The notes below the pieces were generated by a model that was not told the origin of the DNA, searched no databases, and saw only the letters and a list, made by a program, of their open reading frames with translations. This document shows, piece by piece, positions 32,573 to 41,111 of a stretch of 64,000 nucleotides of DNA (positions are counted from its first letter, which is position 1; every line of letters starts with the position of its first letter). Source of the DNA: Pseudoselenomonas ruminantium. GTDB lineage: Bacteria; Bacillota; Negativicutes; Selenomonadales; Selenomonadaceae. The stretch lies in contig SVBZ01000006.1 of assembly GCA_015058575.1 (NCBI GenBank), positions 16,042 to 80,041 on the forward strand. Direction: 5' to 3'. Made by a program: the position numbers and the translations under genes.

Positions 32573-33220
32573 TCATCTCATATACTCACGATCAATTATA
32601 TATTGTTCATAAATTTCAATTGTATACGAACATATTTCTGAAATAACATTACACCTTTTCAACAGGTCGCTCTTTGTATAATTTCTACCGACTTCTTTTG
32701 GTGTTTGATCGCCATGCGCAATATGGTTTCTATTATCTACCAATTCCTCAAGGAACCCTCTGAGATTATTTTCAGGGATAACCTCCCGCCTCATCCCAAA
32801 AGTTTTTGCTATACTCTCTAACTGCTTATATCGTATATTTTTACCATCAGTAGGAAAAGTTTCACTTGGAATATTTAGCAAAAATTTCGATGATAGCTTT
32901 TCAGATATTCCCCAACGTTTCTCCCATTTATGCTCTCTCCCAACATTTTCTATTCCATCATACTCTTTTGAAAAACCTAGCGAGTATAATTCGTATACAC
33001 ATTCACAAATAGGTATTTTAGCCTCGTTTAGCATACTAATTGTTTGAAATACTATCTTTTGAATAATTTTCTCATACAAGCCATATGCGTACACAAAAAA
33101 CAACCCTCGAGATATTACAAAAAAATCTTCATCTTTTGTTCTATCAGGAATTCTCAACACCCAATTCCTCAGTTCTAAAAAATCACGAGTTGTTTCTTCT
33201 TTTATATCATCAAACATCAT
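32573..33220 (-). CDS. HEPN-domain protein (MAE_28990/MAE_18760-like) with RX4H motif
   Basis: The 215-residue all-helical product contains RNHIAH (Arg164, His169), the RX4H signature of active HEPN ribonucleases, followed by GDQTPKEVG. An upstream helix pair (LFFVYAYGLYEKIIQKIV) fits the MAE_28990/MAE_18760 HEPN group (RiboL-PSP class). Its ATG directly follows the DUF262 stop (TAAATG), so the two are translated together. Known HEPN proteins cut RNA in toxin-antitoxin and abortive systems; the same is inferred here. No SD other than that inside the DUF262 end is seen. Very AT-rich. Confidence 0.72.
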   Translation of the reverse strand: MMFDDIKEETTRDFLELRNWVLRIPDRTKDEDFFVISRGLFFVYAYGLYEKIIQKIVFQTISMLNEAKIPICECVYELYSLGFSKEYDGIENVGREHKWEKRWGISEKLSSKFLLNIPSETFPTDGKNIRYKQLESIAKTFGMRREVIPENNLRGFLEELVDNRNHIAHGDQTPKEVGRNYTKSDLLKRCNVISEICSYTIEIYEQYIIDREYMR

Positions 33221-34261
33221 TTATGCCTCGAATTTTTCACGGCAAAATCTAATTCTTCCTTCCACACGTGGCTTTGAATTTGTTGCCCCGGATATATACT
33301 TCATAAGTTCCTTATCAGTTATCCACTCATCAATTTTCGATGTATTAATCTTGCCAGTATTAATATATGCCAATGCAGCCCCTATAGAAACTCCCTCAAA
33401 CAAATTTAGAGGTGTGTTTTTCCTACCTCGTGTAATTCCATTTGGAAGCGCATTGTTTAATACTTCAAATACATGTTTAAAAAGCTTTTCATTTTTACTA
33501 TATTGAAATTTTTCACCTACTTTTTCCATATAATCATTCAAAAATTCTCTTACGCTATGTGAAAAATTATTTAAATCATAAAGATAAGCAAAAAATCTAA
33601 GGACTAACTCTTCACGCGTACCATCAATTTCTTGTTTTTCTGAAAGGTGGACACATTTGATAAAATTTTCATCTTTAGCTAGCTCTTTTATAAAATCATT
33701 AAATCCGCCTCTATACACACAGCTTCTAATTTCTTGATCCGATAAAATAACCCCTCCGCGATTTAATCGTTCAAAAAGATCGAATCGTACTTGAGAGTCA
33801 CTCTTATCACTTAAAGTTGTAATTTTTAGACTTGACAATTTAAATTTTATCTGAATATCTATAGGTAAATCATCAAAGCATTTATTATTAAATAAAGATA
33901 GTTTTTTTAATCCACGTAATTTTAGCTTTTGCTTGTTCTTACCAGTTATATTTTCACGTTCATCATCATTTCCTGCAAAACATAAAATAGTACTGATTCT
34001 CTGCACTCCATCTATTAATTCCCATGTACCATTCGCATTTGTAGCCATAAAAACAGATGGTATAGGTATTCCCAAAAACAATGATTCTATAAAAGATGAC
34101 TGTCGCTCATTATCCCATCTAAACTGTCTTTGATAGTCTGGCGCTATATTTATAAGATTATCATTTACCATACTTATCAATTCTTTGACTGAAAGATCAT
34201 AAGTATTAAAATCAACTTTCATTTTTTGTTCCATTAATTGTGTATTTAAATTATTATTCAT
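33221..34261 (-). CDS. DUF262 (ParB/Srx-like) protein paired with HEPN
   Basis: The 346-residue product has the DUF262 signatures APDYQRQFRWDNERQS (40-55), SLFLGIPIPSVFM and LIDGVQRIST (DGVQR at 84-88, variant of DGxQR). DUF262 is the nucleotide-binding/nuclease half of GmrSD type IV enzymes. Here the C-terminal DUF1524 HNH part is absent; instead a helical region with IRFCREKFEA ends the protein. ATG 34261 has GGGGGA about 9 nt away; an in-frame ATG at 34279 would add six residues. It starts about 90 nt after hsdS, the largest gap in the operon. Function is inferred to be sensing or control of the HEPN partner. Confidence 0.72.
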   Translation of the reverse strand: MNNNLNTQLMEQKMKVDFNTYDLSVKELISMVNDNLINIAPDYQRQFRWDNERQSSFIESLFLGIPIPSVFMATNANGTWELIDGVQRISTILCFAGNDDERENITGKNKQKLKLRGLKKLSLFNNKCFDDLPIDIQIKFKLSSLKITTLSDKSDSQVRFDLFERLNRGGVILSDQEIRSCVYRGGFNDFIKELAKDENFIKCVHLSEKQEIDGTREELVLRFFAYLYDLNNFSHSVREFLNDYMEKVGEKFQYSKNEKLFKHVFEVLNNALPNGITRGRKNTPLNLFEGVSIGAALAYINTGKINTSKIDEWITDKELMKYISGATNSKPRVEGRIRFCREKFEA

Positions 34262-34350
34262 AATGCAAATATCCCCCATTCATATAAATACTATTTACCA
34301 ATATAAAAACATTCAAAACATCACTACAAATTAAACAAGAATTTAGCGGC

Positions 34351-35457
34351 TTAAATCTTTACGGATGATACATTGACTTCACCAGATATTAATCGAGGAA
34401 GTAATGTATCTCGAAGTGATGAAAGGTTTGAGTTTTCCATTGTGTTTCTATAAATATCATCCAGTATCGGCATAGCTATCGCATTATACTCATCTAATTC
34501 ATCATTAGTTGGTACATATATAGGATATGTCATAATTTGCTGTTTGTCTCCACGTGGCATTTTTGTACCTTTGGATCCTGCAACCATAAAATCGAAGAAG
34601 CTATCTGAATATAGAACTCCGTATAAAAAAGCAGATAACTTTTTTGAACTTGGAGAGATGCATAACACATCACTCGAACATCCACCTTCACGATGGCAAT
34701 ATATTATTTTCTTGAAATAAGGTCTAATATTTGATATAAGGACATCACCTATATGACACTTAGTAGTTTGTGCTGTAGATGGCAAACTCGTGGCAGTAGT
34801 TACACCAGCTTTGTTAGGTAGCATATTTTCTGTAGAAAAATATGCATCTAATGTTAAGTCATCTACTGATATACGATCCTTGGAATACATGCAAATATCA
34901 GACAACATTCTTTGACATTTTGATGTGAATCGTTTCTGATATATCGTTTGGATTAACACAGATAAATTTTTGTTTATATAATTATTATTTATTATTTTAC
35001 TATCTAACGATTCTAAAATATACACTATCTTATCTTGAATTTCTCGATCAGGAATATTCAACCGTATAGAGTTAAGATTAACCTGATTTAATTTGGGTTG
35101 GGCAGACCCCGTTATGTACCCAGATATATCCAGGTTATTGATCGCATAGCATAGATATTTCGTGTTACACAATTCATTTCCTTGAATTATATGCGCGTGA
35201 TTATTAACCCAAAATTTACCATCTATCACTTGCGCTATGGGCTGTTTGTGCGATTTTAAGTTTTCTCCATCCTCAGCCACCAATAAATATTCACCATCAA
35301 AAATATAATCATCTACATAATCAATAATACCTTGAGCGCCATAGTATCTATAGCGCCCCTGTCTTTGTAAACGTTCCATTTTCGACAGCGGAATCCTTTG
35401 TTTGTCGTAGTTTATAGCTAAGTCTTTTAACTGATATTCTTTCCACTCACACTTCAT
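34351..35457 (-). CDS. hsdS: Type I restriction specificity subunit HsdS
   Basis: The 368-residue product has two target-recognition halves: residues about 1-170 with YYGAQGIIDYVDDYIFDGEY and GSAQPKLNQ (typical TRD end), a helical spacer (IVYILESLDSKIINNNYINK), then a second TRD (about 190-340) ending KMPRGDKQQIMTYPI, and a terminal helix (LSSLRDTLLPRLISGEVNV). These set the bipartite DNA site. ATG 35457 overlaps the hsdM stop by 11 nt and has GGAGG 9 nt upstream; earlier in-frame codons lie inside hsdM. AT-rich relative to hsdM, suggesting exchange of the specificity gene. Confidence 0.93.
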   Translation of the reverse strand: MKCEWKEYQLKDLAINYDKQRIPLSKMERLQRQGRYRYYGAQGIIDYVDDYIFDGEYLLVAEDGENLKSHKQPIAQVIDGKFWVNNHAHIIQGNELCNTKYLCYAINNLDISGYITGSAQPKLNQVNLNSIRLNIPDREIQDKIVYILESLDSKIINNNYINKNLSVLIQTIYQKRFTSKCQRMLSDICMYSKDRISVDDLTLDAYFSTENMLPNKAGVTTATSLPSTAQTTKCHIGDVLISNIRPYFKKIIYCHREGGCSSDVLCISPSSKKLSAFLYGVLYSDSFFDFMVAGSKGTKMPRGDKQQIMTYPIYVPTNDELDEYNAIAMPILDDIYRNTMENSNLSSLRDTLLPRLISGEVNVSSVKI

Positions 35458-36955
35458 ACCCAATTGCCTCCAGATTCTTCCGAATCTTATCTTCCAGTTC
35501 ATGGGATTTGGCGAACAGGCCGGAAAGTTCACCTGTGAGCCGTTTCATTTTTTCTTCGTAGGGTTCGCCGTCATCTTCCTGTTCGGCTATGCCGACATAG
35601 CGTCCCGGTGTAAGGATATAATCCTGTTTGGCGATTTCTTCCGTAGTCGCAATGGCACAGAAGCCTTTGACTTCTTCCAGTTGTCCTTTTTGGAAATCTG
35701 CCACGGTATCGGCGAGTTTGGTAATGTCTTCATCGGTGAAGTCGCGGTGCTTGCGGTCAACCATATAGCCCATATCACGGGCATCTATAAAGAGCGTCTT
35801 GCCTTTTTGCTCCTTGTTCTTGGTGATAAACCACAGCGTTACCGGGATGGTTACACTGTAGAAAAGCTGGGGAGGCATGGCAATAATGGCTTCCACCAGG
35901 TCATCTTCGATAATGTTCTTACGGATTTCGCCTTCGCCCTTGGTCTGCGTGGACAGGGCACCGTTAGCCAGCACCAAGCCGATTTTGCCGTTGGGTGCGA
36001 GGTGGTGAATCATGTGCTGAATCCACGCATAATTGGCATTGCCTGCAGGGGGCAGACCATATTTCCAACGTTTGTCTTCTTTCAGCTTGTCCTGTCCCCA
36101 GTTGGAGAGATTGAAGGGAGGATTCGCCATGATGAAATCTGCTTTTAAGCTGTCGCCGTGAATATCATTGAAGAACGTATCCGCCTGATGTTCACCGAGA
36201 TTGGCATCAATGCCGCGGATTGCCAGATTCATCTTTGCCATCTTCCACGTGTCGGCATTGGATTCCTGCCCATAAACGGAAATTACGCCGCGCCTATTGC
36301 TGTGTGCCTGAATGAATTTCGCACTCTGCACGAACATCCCGCCACTGCCACAGCAGGGGTCATATACCCGGCAGTTGGAAAAGGGACGAAGCACCGCAAC
36401 AATGGTTTTTACAATGCTGGCGGGAGTGTAGAACTCACCGCCCTTTACGCCTTCATAGGCGGCAAACTGAGCAATGCAGTATTCATAGGTACGTCCCAAA
36501 AGGTCTTTGCTTTCCTCGGTGTCATCCATATTCATGTTGGTAAAGAGGTCTACCACATTGCCCAGTACGCGCTTGTCCAAATCGGGGCTGGCAAAGTTCT
36601 TGGGCAGAACATTTTTGAGCTTTTTATTATCATCTTCAATCGCCCGCATGGCGTTATCGATAACCGTGCCAATCTCAGGCTTATGCGCAGCTGCAGCAAT
36701 CTTGCTCCAACGTGCATCTTCCGGCACGAAGAAAATATTTTCTGCCTCATAAGCATCGGGGTCATCTTCAAAACCGTCCCCTTCTGCTACCAGTTTGTTA
36801 TACTGTTTTTCAAAAGCGTTGCCAATATAACGCAAAAAGATAAGTCCGATAATTACCTTACGATAATCAGCCGCAGGGATATGCCCCCATAACTCACAAG
36901 CCGCATCCCATATTTGTTTCTCAAAACCGATATTGGCATTATTATTTTTCGCCAT
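35447..36955 (-). CDS. hsdM: Type I DNA methyltransferase subunit HsdM
   Basis: The 502-residue N6-adenine methyltransferase has the N-terminal HsdM helical domain (about 10-140), SAM motif DPCCGSGG (199-206), and catalytic NPPF (278-281). GGEFYTPASIVK precedes motif I. It methylates and protects host DNA with HsdS and forms the M2S core for HsdR. AGGAGG lies 9 nt before ATG 36955. It is the first gene of the operon, behind its own promoter. Confidence 0.97.
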   Translation of the reverse strand: MAKNNNANIGFEKQIWDAACELWGHIPAADYRKVIIGLIFLRYIGNAFEKQYNKLVAEGDGFEDDPDAYEAENIFFVPEDARWSKIAAAAHKPEIGTVIDNAMRAIEDDNKKLKNVLPKNFASPDLDKRVLGNVVDLFTNMNMDDTEESKDLLGRTYEYCIAQFAAYEGVKGGEFYTPASIVKTIVAVLRPFSNCRVYDPCCGSGGMFVQSAKFIQAHSNRRGVISVYGQESNADTWKMAKMNLAIRGIDANLGEHQADTFFNDIHGDSLKADFIMANPPFNLSNWGQDKLKEDKRWKYGLPPAGNANYAWIQHMIHHLAPNGKIGLVLANGALSTQTKGEGEIRKNIIEDDLVEAIIAMPPQLFYSVTIPVTLWFITKNKEQKGKTLFIDARDMGYMVDRKHRDFTDEDITKLADTVADFQKGQLEEVKGFCAIATTEEIAKQDYILTPGRYVGIAEQEDDGEPYEEKMKRLTGELSGLFAKSHELEDKIRKNLEAIGYEV

Positions 36956-36989
36956 CTGACGTTTCCTCCTAGGACATTATTCACTTTTT

Positions 36990-37019
36990 ATTGTAACACG
37001 ATATCTATCTATATGTGAA
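36990..37019 (-). promoter_or_regulatory. Candidate promoter of the hsd/defence operon
   Basis: On the minus strand TTCACA (37014-37019), 18 nt and TACAAT (36990-36995) lie about 35 nt upstream of hsdM. All six following genes run in the same direction with small gaps, so this may be the main promoter. Confidence 0.55.
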
Positions 37020-37048
37020 TTTTTCTGTATATAAAAGATAATAAAAAT

Positions 37049-37103
37049 ATGCGGTCTTTTAGAATAATGCATAAACAAAACATCATTAATCTAAAAACCG
37101 CAT
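37049..37103 (-). terminator. Long imperfect inverted repeat after truA
   Basis: ATGCGGT...TAATG (37049-37069) and CATTA...ACCGCAT (37084-37103) form ~20-nt arms with two mismatches around a 14-nt loop. On the minus strand ATATTTTTATT follows. It lies between truA and hsdM, so it most likely terminates the ECF-truA operon and insulates the defence operon. Confidence 0.6.
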
Positions 37104-37198
37104 TACAGAAACACTACTTGAGTATCTTCTTTATCAAAATATATACATATTTGTGTAGTAATCTATCCAGGCATGTCAGTACCAAAATATTTTCCCAC

Positions 37199-37975
37199 TC
37201 AGTATTCTACCTTGTATAGATAAAGCCCGCAGGCTGGCGCTGTGGCACTAGCCTGTTTGCGATCAAGGCTATTTAGTATCCGCTGGAAATCCTTGACCGT
37301 AAGATTCCCGAGGCCCACATTCACGACTGTGCCAATGATGTTGCGCACCATATGATACAGGAAGCCGTTGCCATGGATCGTAAACTCCAAAATGCCGCCA
37401 TCTTTGGGCTCGACCCTGGCTTCATACATCGTGCGTACCGGGCTCATCGGCGCCCCGCCAGCGGCGCGGAACGCACTGAAATCATGCGTTCCTATGATGC
37501 AGTCTAATGCCTGCTGCATGACTGCGACATCGAGCGGCCGCCGCACATACCAGGCATAGCGCTGCGTGAACACCGAAGGGACCTCCCCCTGCTGGATGCG
37601 GTAAATATACGTCTTGGACTTCGCACTATGACGCGCGCTGAATTCGCGGCCGCCTTCATGGGCCTCGGTCACGACGATATCCGGCGGCAGCAGGCTGTTT
37701 ACCGCCCGCACGATGCGCTCCGTCGGTATCGTGCCATCAGTAAAGAAATTGACGACCTGTCCATACGCGTGAACTCCTGCGTCCGTGCGCCCTGATGCTG
37801 CCAGCTCGATGGTATCACCAAATACCGTCTGGAGTTTCTCCTCCAATACATTCTGTACGGCCACCACTGGCGGCGTCTGCCGCTGAAAGCCATGATATGC
37901 CGTGCCATCATAAGCCACGGTCAATACGATATTGCGTGCACGGCTCTTCATCTCCGTTTTATGCTCTGGTTTCAT
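37199..37975 (-). CDS. truA: tRNA pseudouridine(38-40) synthase TruA
   Basis: The 258-residue product has YDGTAYHGFQRQ, the catalytic SGRTDAGVHAYGQV (Asp in GRTDAGVHA), HDFSAFRAAGG and FLYHMVRNIIGT. It isomerises uridines 38-40 in the anticodon arm. ATG 37975 has AAAGGA about 7 nt upstream; an in-frame ATG two codons earlier is nearly on top of the SD. It is the last gene of the ecfA1-ecfA2-ecfT-truA operon, an order common in Firmicutes. Confidence 0.95.
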   Translation of the reverse strand: MKPEHKTEMKSRARNIVLTVAYDGTAYHGFQRQTPPVVAVQNVLEEKLQTVFGDTIELAASGRTDAGVHAYGQVVNFFTDGTIPTERIVRAVNSLLPPDIVVTEAHEGGREFSARHSAKSKTYIYRIQQGEVPSVFTQRYAWYVRRPLDVAVMQQALDCIIGTHDFSAFRAAGGAPMSPVRTMYEARVEPKDGGILEFTIHGNGFLYHMVRNIIGTVVNVGLGNLTVKDFQRILNSLDRKQASATAPACGLYLYKVEY

Positions 37976-37996
37976 TCCCATTCCTTTCCCCTATGC

Positions 37997-38797
37997 TCAG
38001 GCCATGATCTGGATGGCCGCCAGCCCGGCAGTCAGCAGGATAAATACGGCCACTGCCGCATAGTCGATAGATAATAGCTGCAAAGCCTTCATCTGCGTGC
38101 GGCCGACACCGCCACGATAACAGCGCGCCTCCATCGCCAGCGCCAGTTCATCTGCCCGGCGAAACGCCGACAAGAACAAAGGCACAAGTATCGGCACCAT
38201 ATTCCGGAGCCGCGTCAGCACATTGCCATGCGAAAAATCCACGCCACGCGACTGCTGGGCTTTCATGATCTTATCGGTTTCGGCGATAAGCGTAGGAATA
38301 AAGCGCAAAGCGATCGTCATCATCATCGCGAGCTCATGCGCTGGCAGACCAAACCGCCGGAATGGTGAAAGCAGGCTCTCGAGCGCATCGGTAAGTTTCA
38401 ACGGACTCGTCGTAAAGGTCAATAGCGAGCTTGCCAGAATGAGCAGTACGAGACGCAACGACAAGAAAAAACCTTTCTGCACGCCCTCCCAGGTCATCGT
38501 GAAGATCCATACCCTGACAAGCGGCGTCCCCGGATTGCTGAACAGATGAATGAGAAACGTGAACAGGATAATCCACCACAGCGGTTTCAGCGAACGCAGC
38601 ATCATGCGCATTGGCACACCCGAAAGCAGGATAAGCAGAAACGTTACCACCGTCAGCACGGCATAAGCGAGGGGATGACTGAAAACAAACACCTCGATAA
38701 GGTAGACAAGCAGCAACAAAATCTTGACGCGCGGGTCAAGGCGATGCAGCACACTGTCGCCTGGAAAGAACTGCCCCAGCGTGATATTACTTAGCAC
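37997..38797 (-). CDS. ecfT: ECF transporter transmembrane component EcfT
   Basis: The 266-residue CbiQ/EcfT-family membrane protein has about five to six hydrophobic segments, coupling helices with the Ala-Arg-Gly-like QQSRGVDFSHGNV and LAMEARCYRGG signatures that dock on the EcfA pair, and DSVLHRLDPRVKILLLL at the N-terminus. It links shared ATPases to exchangeable substrate-binding S proteins for vitamins. It overlaps ecfA2 by 11 nt and lies 21 nt before truA. No S component is encoded here. Confidence 0.95.
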   Translation of the reverse strand: MLSNITLGQFFPGDSVLHRLDPRVKILLLLVYLIEVFVFSHPLAYAVLTVVTFLLILLSGVPMRMMLRSLKPLWWIILFTFLIHLFSNPGTPLVRVWIFTMTWEGVQKGFFLSLRLVLLILASSLLTFTTSPLKLTDALESLLSPFRRFGLPAHELAMMMTIALRFIPTLIAETDKIMKAQQSRGVDFSHGNVLTRLRNMVPILVPLFLSAFRRADELALAMEARCYRGGVGRTQMKALQLLSIDYAAVAVFILLTAGLAAIQIMA

Positions 38798-39656
38798 GAG
38801 CCAGCACCTCCCTTATTGCCTGTACGCCATCCTCGATCGTGAGCGCTTCTGCTCTTACCGGGATTCCTGCGGCCTGCAATTTCTGCAACAGTGCCAGAAT
38901 ATGCGGCTTTTTGAGTCCCGCCGCCTGTAGCAAATCATCCTGGGCGAAAACCTCTGCCGGCGCTGCCTGCATAGCCAGCTCCCCCTGCTTCATGATGATG
39001 ACCGAGTCAGCCAGCCGTGCAATATCTTCCATGCTATGCGAGATGAACACAATCGTAAGCTCCCATTTTTTCTTCAACGTGCAAATCGTCCGAATCAACG
39101 CCTCACGGCCGCACGGGTCCAGTCCGGCCGTCGGCTCATCGAGCACGAGATAACGCGGCTGCATGGCCAGCACGCCGGCAATGGCCGCCCGCCGCTTCTG
39201 CCCGCCGCTGAGCTGAAACGGGCTGCGGTCTTTATATTTGTCATAGTCCAGCTCGACAAGCTCCATCGCCTCGCGCACGCGCTGCATGAGTGCTTCCCCG
39301 CTAAGCCCTTGGTTCTGCGGGCCAAACGCTACATCAGCTGCAATCGTCTCCTCGAAAAGCTGCTGTTCAGGATACTGAAAGACCATGCCGACCTGCTGCC
39401 GGGCCCGGCGCGCCTGCTCACGACCTGCCTTGCTGCTATCGGCAAGGTCAATGCCATCGACCAGCACCTGACCGCTCGTCGGCGTGAGCAGCCCGTTTAG
39501 ATGCTGTACGAGCGTCGACTTACCCGAACCCGTATGCCCGGCAATTGCCGTAAAACTGCCCTCGGCTATCGTAAGCGATACCTCACGCAGCGCCTGCCGC
39601 TCAAACGGCGTTTTCGGCATATAAGTATAGCTGACTTGTTTCAATTCGATTGACAC
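38787..39656 (-). CDS. ecfA2: ECF transporter ATPase EcfA2
   Basis: The 289-residue ABC ATPase has Walker A AGHTGSGKSTL, Q-loop VFQYPEQQLFEETI, signature LSGGQKRRAAIAGVLA, Walker B YLVLDEPTAGLDP and switch FISHSMED. The FQYPE/EQQLF region identifies the second energising subunit. It overlaps ecfA1 by 16 nt and ecfT by 11 nt, so the three are tightly coupled. Vitamin specificity comes from S proteins elsewhere. Confidence 0.95.
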   Translation of the reverse strand: MSIELKQVSYTYMPKTPFERQALREVSLTIAEGSFTAIAGHTGSGKSTLVQHLNGLLTPTSGQVLVDGIDLADSSKAGREQARRARQQVGMVFQYPEQQLFEETIAADVAFGPQNQGLSGEALMQRVREAMELVELDYDKYKDRSPFQLSGGQKRRAAIAGVLAMQPRYLVLDEPTAGLDPCGREALIRTICTLKKKWELTIVFISHSMEDIARLADSVIIMKQGELAMQAAPAEVFAQDDLLQAAGLKKPHILALLQKLQAAGIPVRAEALTIEDGVQAIREVLARAK

Positions 39657-40489
39657 GTATATGCCTCCAATGCCTTCAGTAATTCCTCGTCGGTAACGAT
39701 ATCCGCTGGCAGTTCAATGCCCTTCTGCCGCAGCCGCCAGCTGACTTCTGCTGCCACCGGCACATCAAGGCCGCGTTTCTTCATTGCTCCCGCATCAGCA
39801 AACAGCTCCTGTGGTTTTCCGTCTGCCACTACCTTGCCTGCATCCATCACCACCAGTCGGTCAGCCTGTGCCGCCTCCTCCATGAAATGCGTGATATAAA
39901 CAATCGTGATGCCCTGCGCATCATGCAGCCGCTGCACGGTACGCATGACCTCTTCCCGCCCCTGCGGATCGAGCATAGCCGTCGGCTCATCGAGCACCAG
40001 GCAGCGCGTGTGCATCGCCAGCGCACCAGCAATGGCAATGCGCTGCTTCTGCCCGCCAGACAGAAGATGCGGCGCATAGGTGCGGAATTTCGTCATATGT
40101 ACTGCTGCCAGCGCCTCCTTGACCCGGCGCCGGATTTCCTGCGGCTCCACCCCCAGATTCTCCGGCCCAAAAGCCACATCGTCCTCGACTACCGCCGCAA
40201 TCAGCTGATTGTCTGGATTCTGGAACACCATGCCAATCTGCTGCCGTATCTGCCAAAGATCCTGCGCCTTGCAGGTATCCAAGCCATCGACAAGACAACG
40301 TCCCTCCGTCGGCAGCAGCAGGCCATTCAAATGACGTGCTAGCGTTGACTTGCCTGAGCCATTCGTTCCGAGCACGGCCACGAACTCACCAGCCGCAATG
40401 GACAGATTCACTTTGTCCAGCGCCACGAACTCCTGCGATGTGCCCGGATGATATTTATGTGTAAGGTTCTCTACCTCAATAAATGCCAT
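39641..40489 (-). CDS. ecfA1: ECF transporter ATPase EcfA1
   Basis: The 282-residue ABC ATPase has Walker A GTNGSGKSTLARHL, Q-loop VFQNPDNQLIAAVVEDDVAF, signature LSGGQKQRIAIAGALA and Walker B CLVLDEPTAMLDP. ATG 40489 has GAGG about 9 nt upstream and starts the domain; the frame continues upstream without support. It begins the ECF operon, pairing with EcfA2. Confidence 0.95.
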   Translation of the reverse strand: MAFIEVENLTHKYHPGTSQEFVALDKVNLSIAAGEFVAVLGTNGSGKSTLARHLNGLLLPTEGRCLVDGLDTCKAQDLWQIRQQIGMVFQNPDNQLIAAVVEDDVAFGPENLGVEPQEIRRRVKEALAAVHMTKFRTYAPHLLSGGQKQRIAIAGALAMHTRCLVLDEPTAMLDPQGREEVMRTVQRLHDAQGITIVYITHFMEEAAQADRLVVMDAGKVVADGKPQELFADAGAMKKRGLDVPVAAEVSWRLRQKGIELPADIVTDEELLKALEAYTCQSN

Positions 40490-40525
40490 CTGGATATCCT
40501 CTTTCCCCAAAATCATACATGAACC

Positions 40526-40534
40526 ATTATAACA
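40526..40534 (-). promoter_or_regulatory. Extended -10 promoter of the ECF-truA operon
   Basis: On the minus strand TGTTATAAT (TGn plus TATAAT) lies 37 nt upstream of ecfA1, right after the terminator of the preceding gene. No good -35. Confidence 0.55.
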
Positions 40535-40540
40535 CAAAAA

Positions 40541-40576
40541 ACAAGGCGGTCTGTGCAAAATCCTGCACAAACCGCC
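40541..40576 (-). terminator. Rho-independent terminator of the desulfoferrodoxin gene
   Basis: GGCGGTCTGTGCA (40545-40557) pairs with TGCACAAACCGCC (40564-40576) with one mismatch; TTGTTTTTT follows on the minus strand. Confidence 0.88.
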
Positions 40577-40596
40577 CAGCTTTTTATTGCTCTTGC

Positions 40597-40983
40597 TCAA
40601 ATATCTGTTTTCCACAAACCATGCAGATTGCAATATGCAAATACGCGCACCGGCGCATCCCCATCTGCAACCTTGAACACTGCCTCCGGCTTATCCTCAG
40701 ATGTCAATTGCCGCATAAGACCGCCCAGCTTCGTCTGCACATGAATCCACTCGATGAAATGCTCAGGCGTCATGGGATGCGCTGCCGAGCCGACAGCTAC
40801 CGTCAACACGTTGGTGCCCGCATCATATTCTGCCACTGGCACATGTTTTTCCTGGGCCGCATCCGTCGTATTTGCCTTCAGCTCCTCCATCGGCTGTCCG
40901 CAACATACCAACGGCCCTCCACCATCATGAATCAGACCGATAAGGTTACCACATTTACTGCAACGATAAAATTTACTGGCCAT
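40597..40983 (-). CDS. dfx: Desulfoferrodoxin (superoxide reductase)
   Basis: The 128-residue product has an N-terminal desulforedoxin centre (YRCSKCGN and VCCGQPM, four Cys) and a superoxide-reductase domain with iron ligands in EKHVPV, HPMTPEHFIEW and CNLHGLW (the Cys/His pair). This two-centre class reduces superoxide to peroxide without making oxygen, as is typical of anaerobes. ATG 40983 is chosen for GGAGGAGAAGG just upstream. It has its own promoter and terminator. Confidence 0.95.
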   Translation of the reverse strand: MASKFYRCSKCGNLIGLIHDGGGPLVCCGQPMEELKANTTDAAQEKHVPVAEYDAGTNVLTVAVGSAAHPMTPEHFIEWIHVQTKLGGLMRQLTSEDKPEAVFKVADGDAPVRVFAYCNLHGLWKTDI

Positions 40984-41027
40984 ACCTTCTCCTCCATATT
41001 CATAATACACACAAAATTCATACTTAT

Positions 41028-41056
41028 ATTGTACAAAAAAAAGGCAGGAAACACAA
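41028..41056 (-). promoter_or_regulatory. Promoter of the desulfoferrodoxin gene
   Basis: On the minus strand TTGTGT (41051-41056), 17 nt and TACAAT (41028-41033), about 45 nt before the ATG. Confidence 0.6.
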
Positions 41057-41111
41057 GGATTTCCCACGAAATAGAATACTAAAGTTTTCTTTGACGATAG
41101 GAGTATACATC

